A stretch of 64,000 bases of DNA from positions 35,132,964-35,196,963 of the forward strand of contig CM059556.1 in NCBI GenBank assembly GCA_030386875.1. The letters run 5' to 3'. A program made the position numbers and the translations under genes. Position 1 is the first letter of the stretch. Each line of letters opens with the position of its first letter. The notes beneath the pieces were generated by a model. That model saw nothing but the letters and a program-made list of their open reading frames with translations. It was not told the DNA's origin and ran no database searches. Of the stretch, positions 63,350 to 64,000 are shown piece by piece. Source of the stretch: Morinoia aosen. Its lineage: Eukaryota > Arthropoda > Malacostraca > Amphipoda > Talitridae.

Positions 63350-64000
63350 GCTAAGCTCTACAATTACCAAATATCCCAATTACCCGTTTTTGTCAACCAG
63401 CATGACACACAATGGTTAAAAAAATCGGAGGCAGAAACAAAATTATGCACTAATATTAGTTATTCTAAACTACCACTGGTCAGTTTAAAACTGTGGGATC
63501 AAAGATGTCACAAACGTTTTCTCTAAAAGCTTATCAAAGTTCAAAGTTCTGGTTGGCATCTTGAAATAACTCAAAACTAGACCACACCTCCACACTACAT
63601 TATCCAATAGCATATATTTTGAAGACACCAACACGCACAACAACTCTGCTAATAACCAGAGCAGTGCTCCAACCGCAATAATAGCAACATTACCAACTAA
63701 TTAAATAACGTGTGTGCACTAAATAGTCCAACATCCCAATAGCCATGGGCTGTAGGCTGAAATAGGCCAGAGCCTGCACCCCAGGATACCTGTCCTCAAT
63801 CCCTGGTGCATGGATGACACCTCATATCATCAAGGACTAAAATAATCTCATCCACAGAAAAAATCAAGCCATCTCTAGCTCTATAACAGCTTTTCATCCA
63901 CACAAAAACCATTCAGTAAACTTAGTTTCATGTACCCAGAAAAACCTCACTTCATCCCATGAAGGTAACACACAAGTTTCTAAAATCAATAAACCTTTTA
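63350..64000. other. SMG5 intron or upstream sequence
   Basis: I could not place a further upstream SMG5 exon here. Nothing else is recognised. Confidence 0.35.

Noticed and set aside
62686-63526. Open frames of 85-143 codons with MYFTIKFPHN repeats
   Set aside because: By-product of the 28-bp tandem array; three frames give the same peptide.

Overview
This is eukaryotic nuclear DNA, most likely from an arthropod and probably an insect. The grounds are intron-split genes with GT-AG signals, a short run of arthropod-type TTAGG repeats near 1.8 kb, tRNA-derived SINEs, a gypsy-like LTR retrotransposon, and mariner, hAT and piggyBac-type DNA elements. The species cannot be read from the sequence. 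There is no operon, CRISPR array or prokaryotic feature. The host genome is repeat-rich: more than ten separate tandem arrays (13 to 118 bp units) and over twenty transposable-element copies occupy much of the window.

Layout. 1-4 kb: a satellite of 28, 25 and 24 bp monomers, a TTAGG-like patch and a 13-bp minisatellite. 4-12 kb: a possible DEAD-box helicase fragment, a CCAAT/TATA-bearing stretch without a recognisable coding sequence, two large inverted repeats (7.5-9.3 kb) and a tRNA-type SINE. 12.1-19.6 kb: a complete gypsy-like LTR retrotransposon with unusually long (1.7 kb) LTRs that carry their own tandem array. 22.3-23.9 kb, minus strand: an F-box/leucine-rich-repeat gene. 24-38 kb: intergenic DNA with MITEs and large minisatellites (63, 20 and 22 bp units). 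38.8-62.2 kb, minus strand: thirteen exons of one gene that I identify as SMG5, a nonsense-mediated-mRNA-decay factor. Its 5' part lies beyond the right edge of the window.

The SMG5 model is the strongest result. Every exon boundary was placed by reading splice signals, and all twelve introns join in consistent phase. The protein order matches SMG5: helical-repeat end, acidic/serine linker, second helical block, basic low-complexity insert, degenerate PIN domain. Its introns hold five copies of one retroposed SINE family, all in the same orientation, plus two hAT elements with exact 8-bp target duplications, two TTAA-flanked piggyBac-like elements and a dead mariner into which one SINE copy has inserted. 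One intron holds a tandem duplicate of the 5' end of the next exon, complete with 3' splice site, that runs into an in-frame stop. In an NMD-factor gene this is a candidate decoy or poison exon.

The genes do not form a functional cluster. I found no convincing new multi-gene system. The most novel signals are the duplicated decoy splice site in SMG5, the SINE family with a palindromic head, the 5S-rRNA-like sequence at the SMG5 3' end, the stacked inverted repeats at 7.5-9.3 kb and the in-frame 63-bp array. All similarity statements come from reading and recall; no database search was run.
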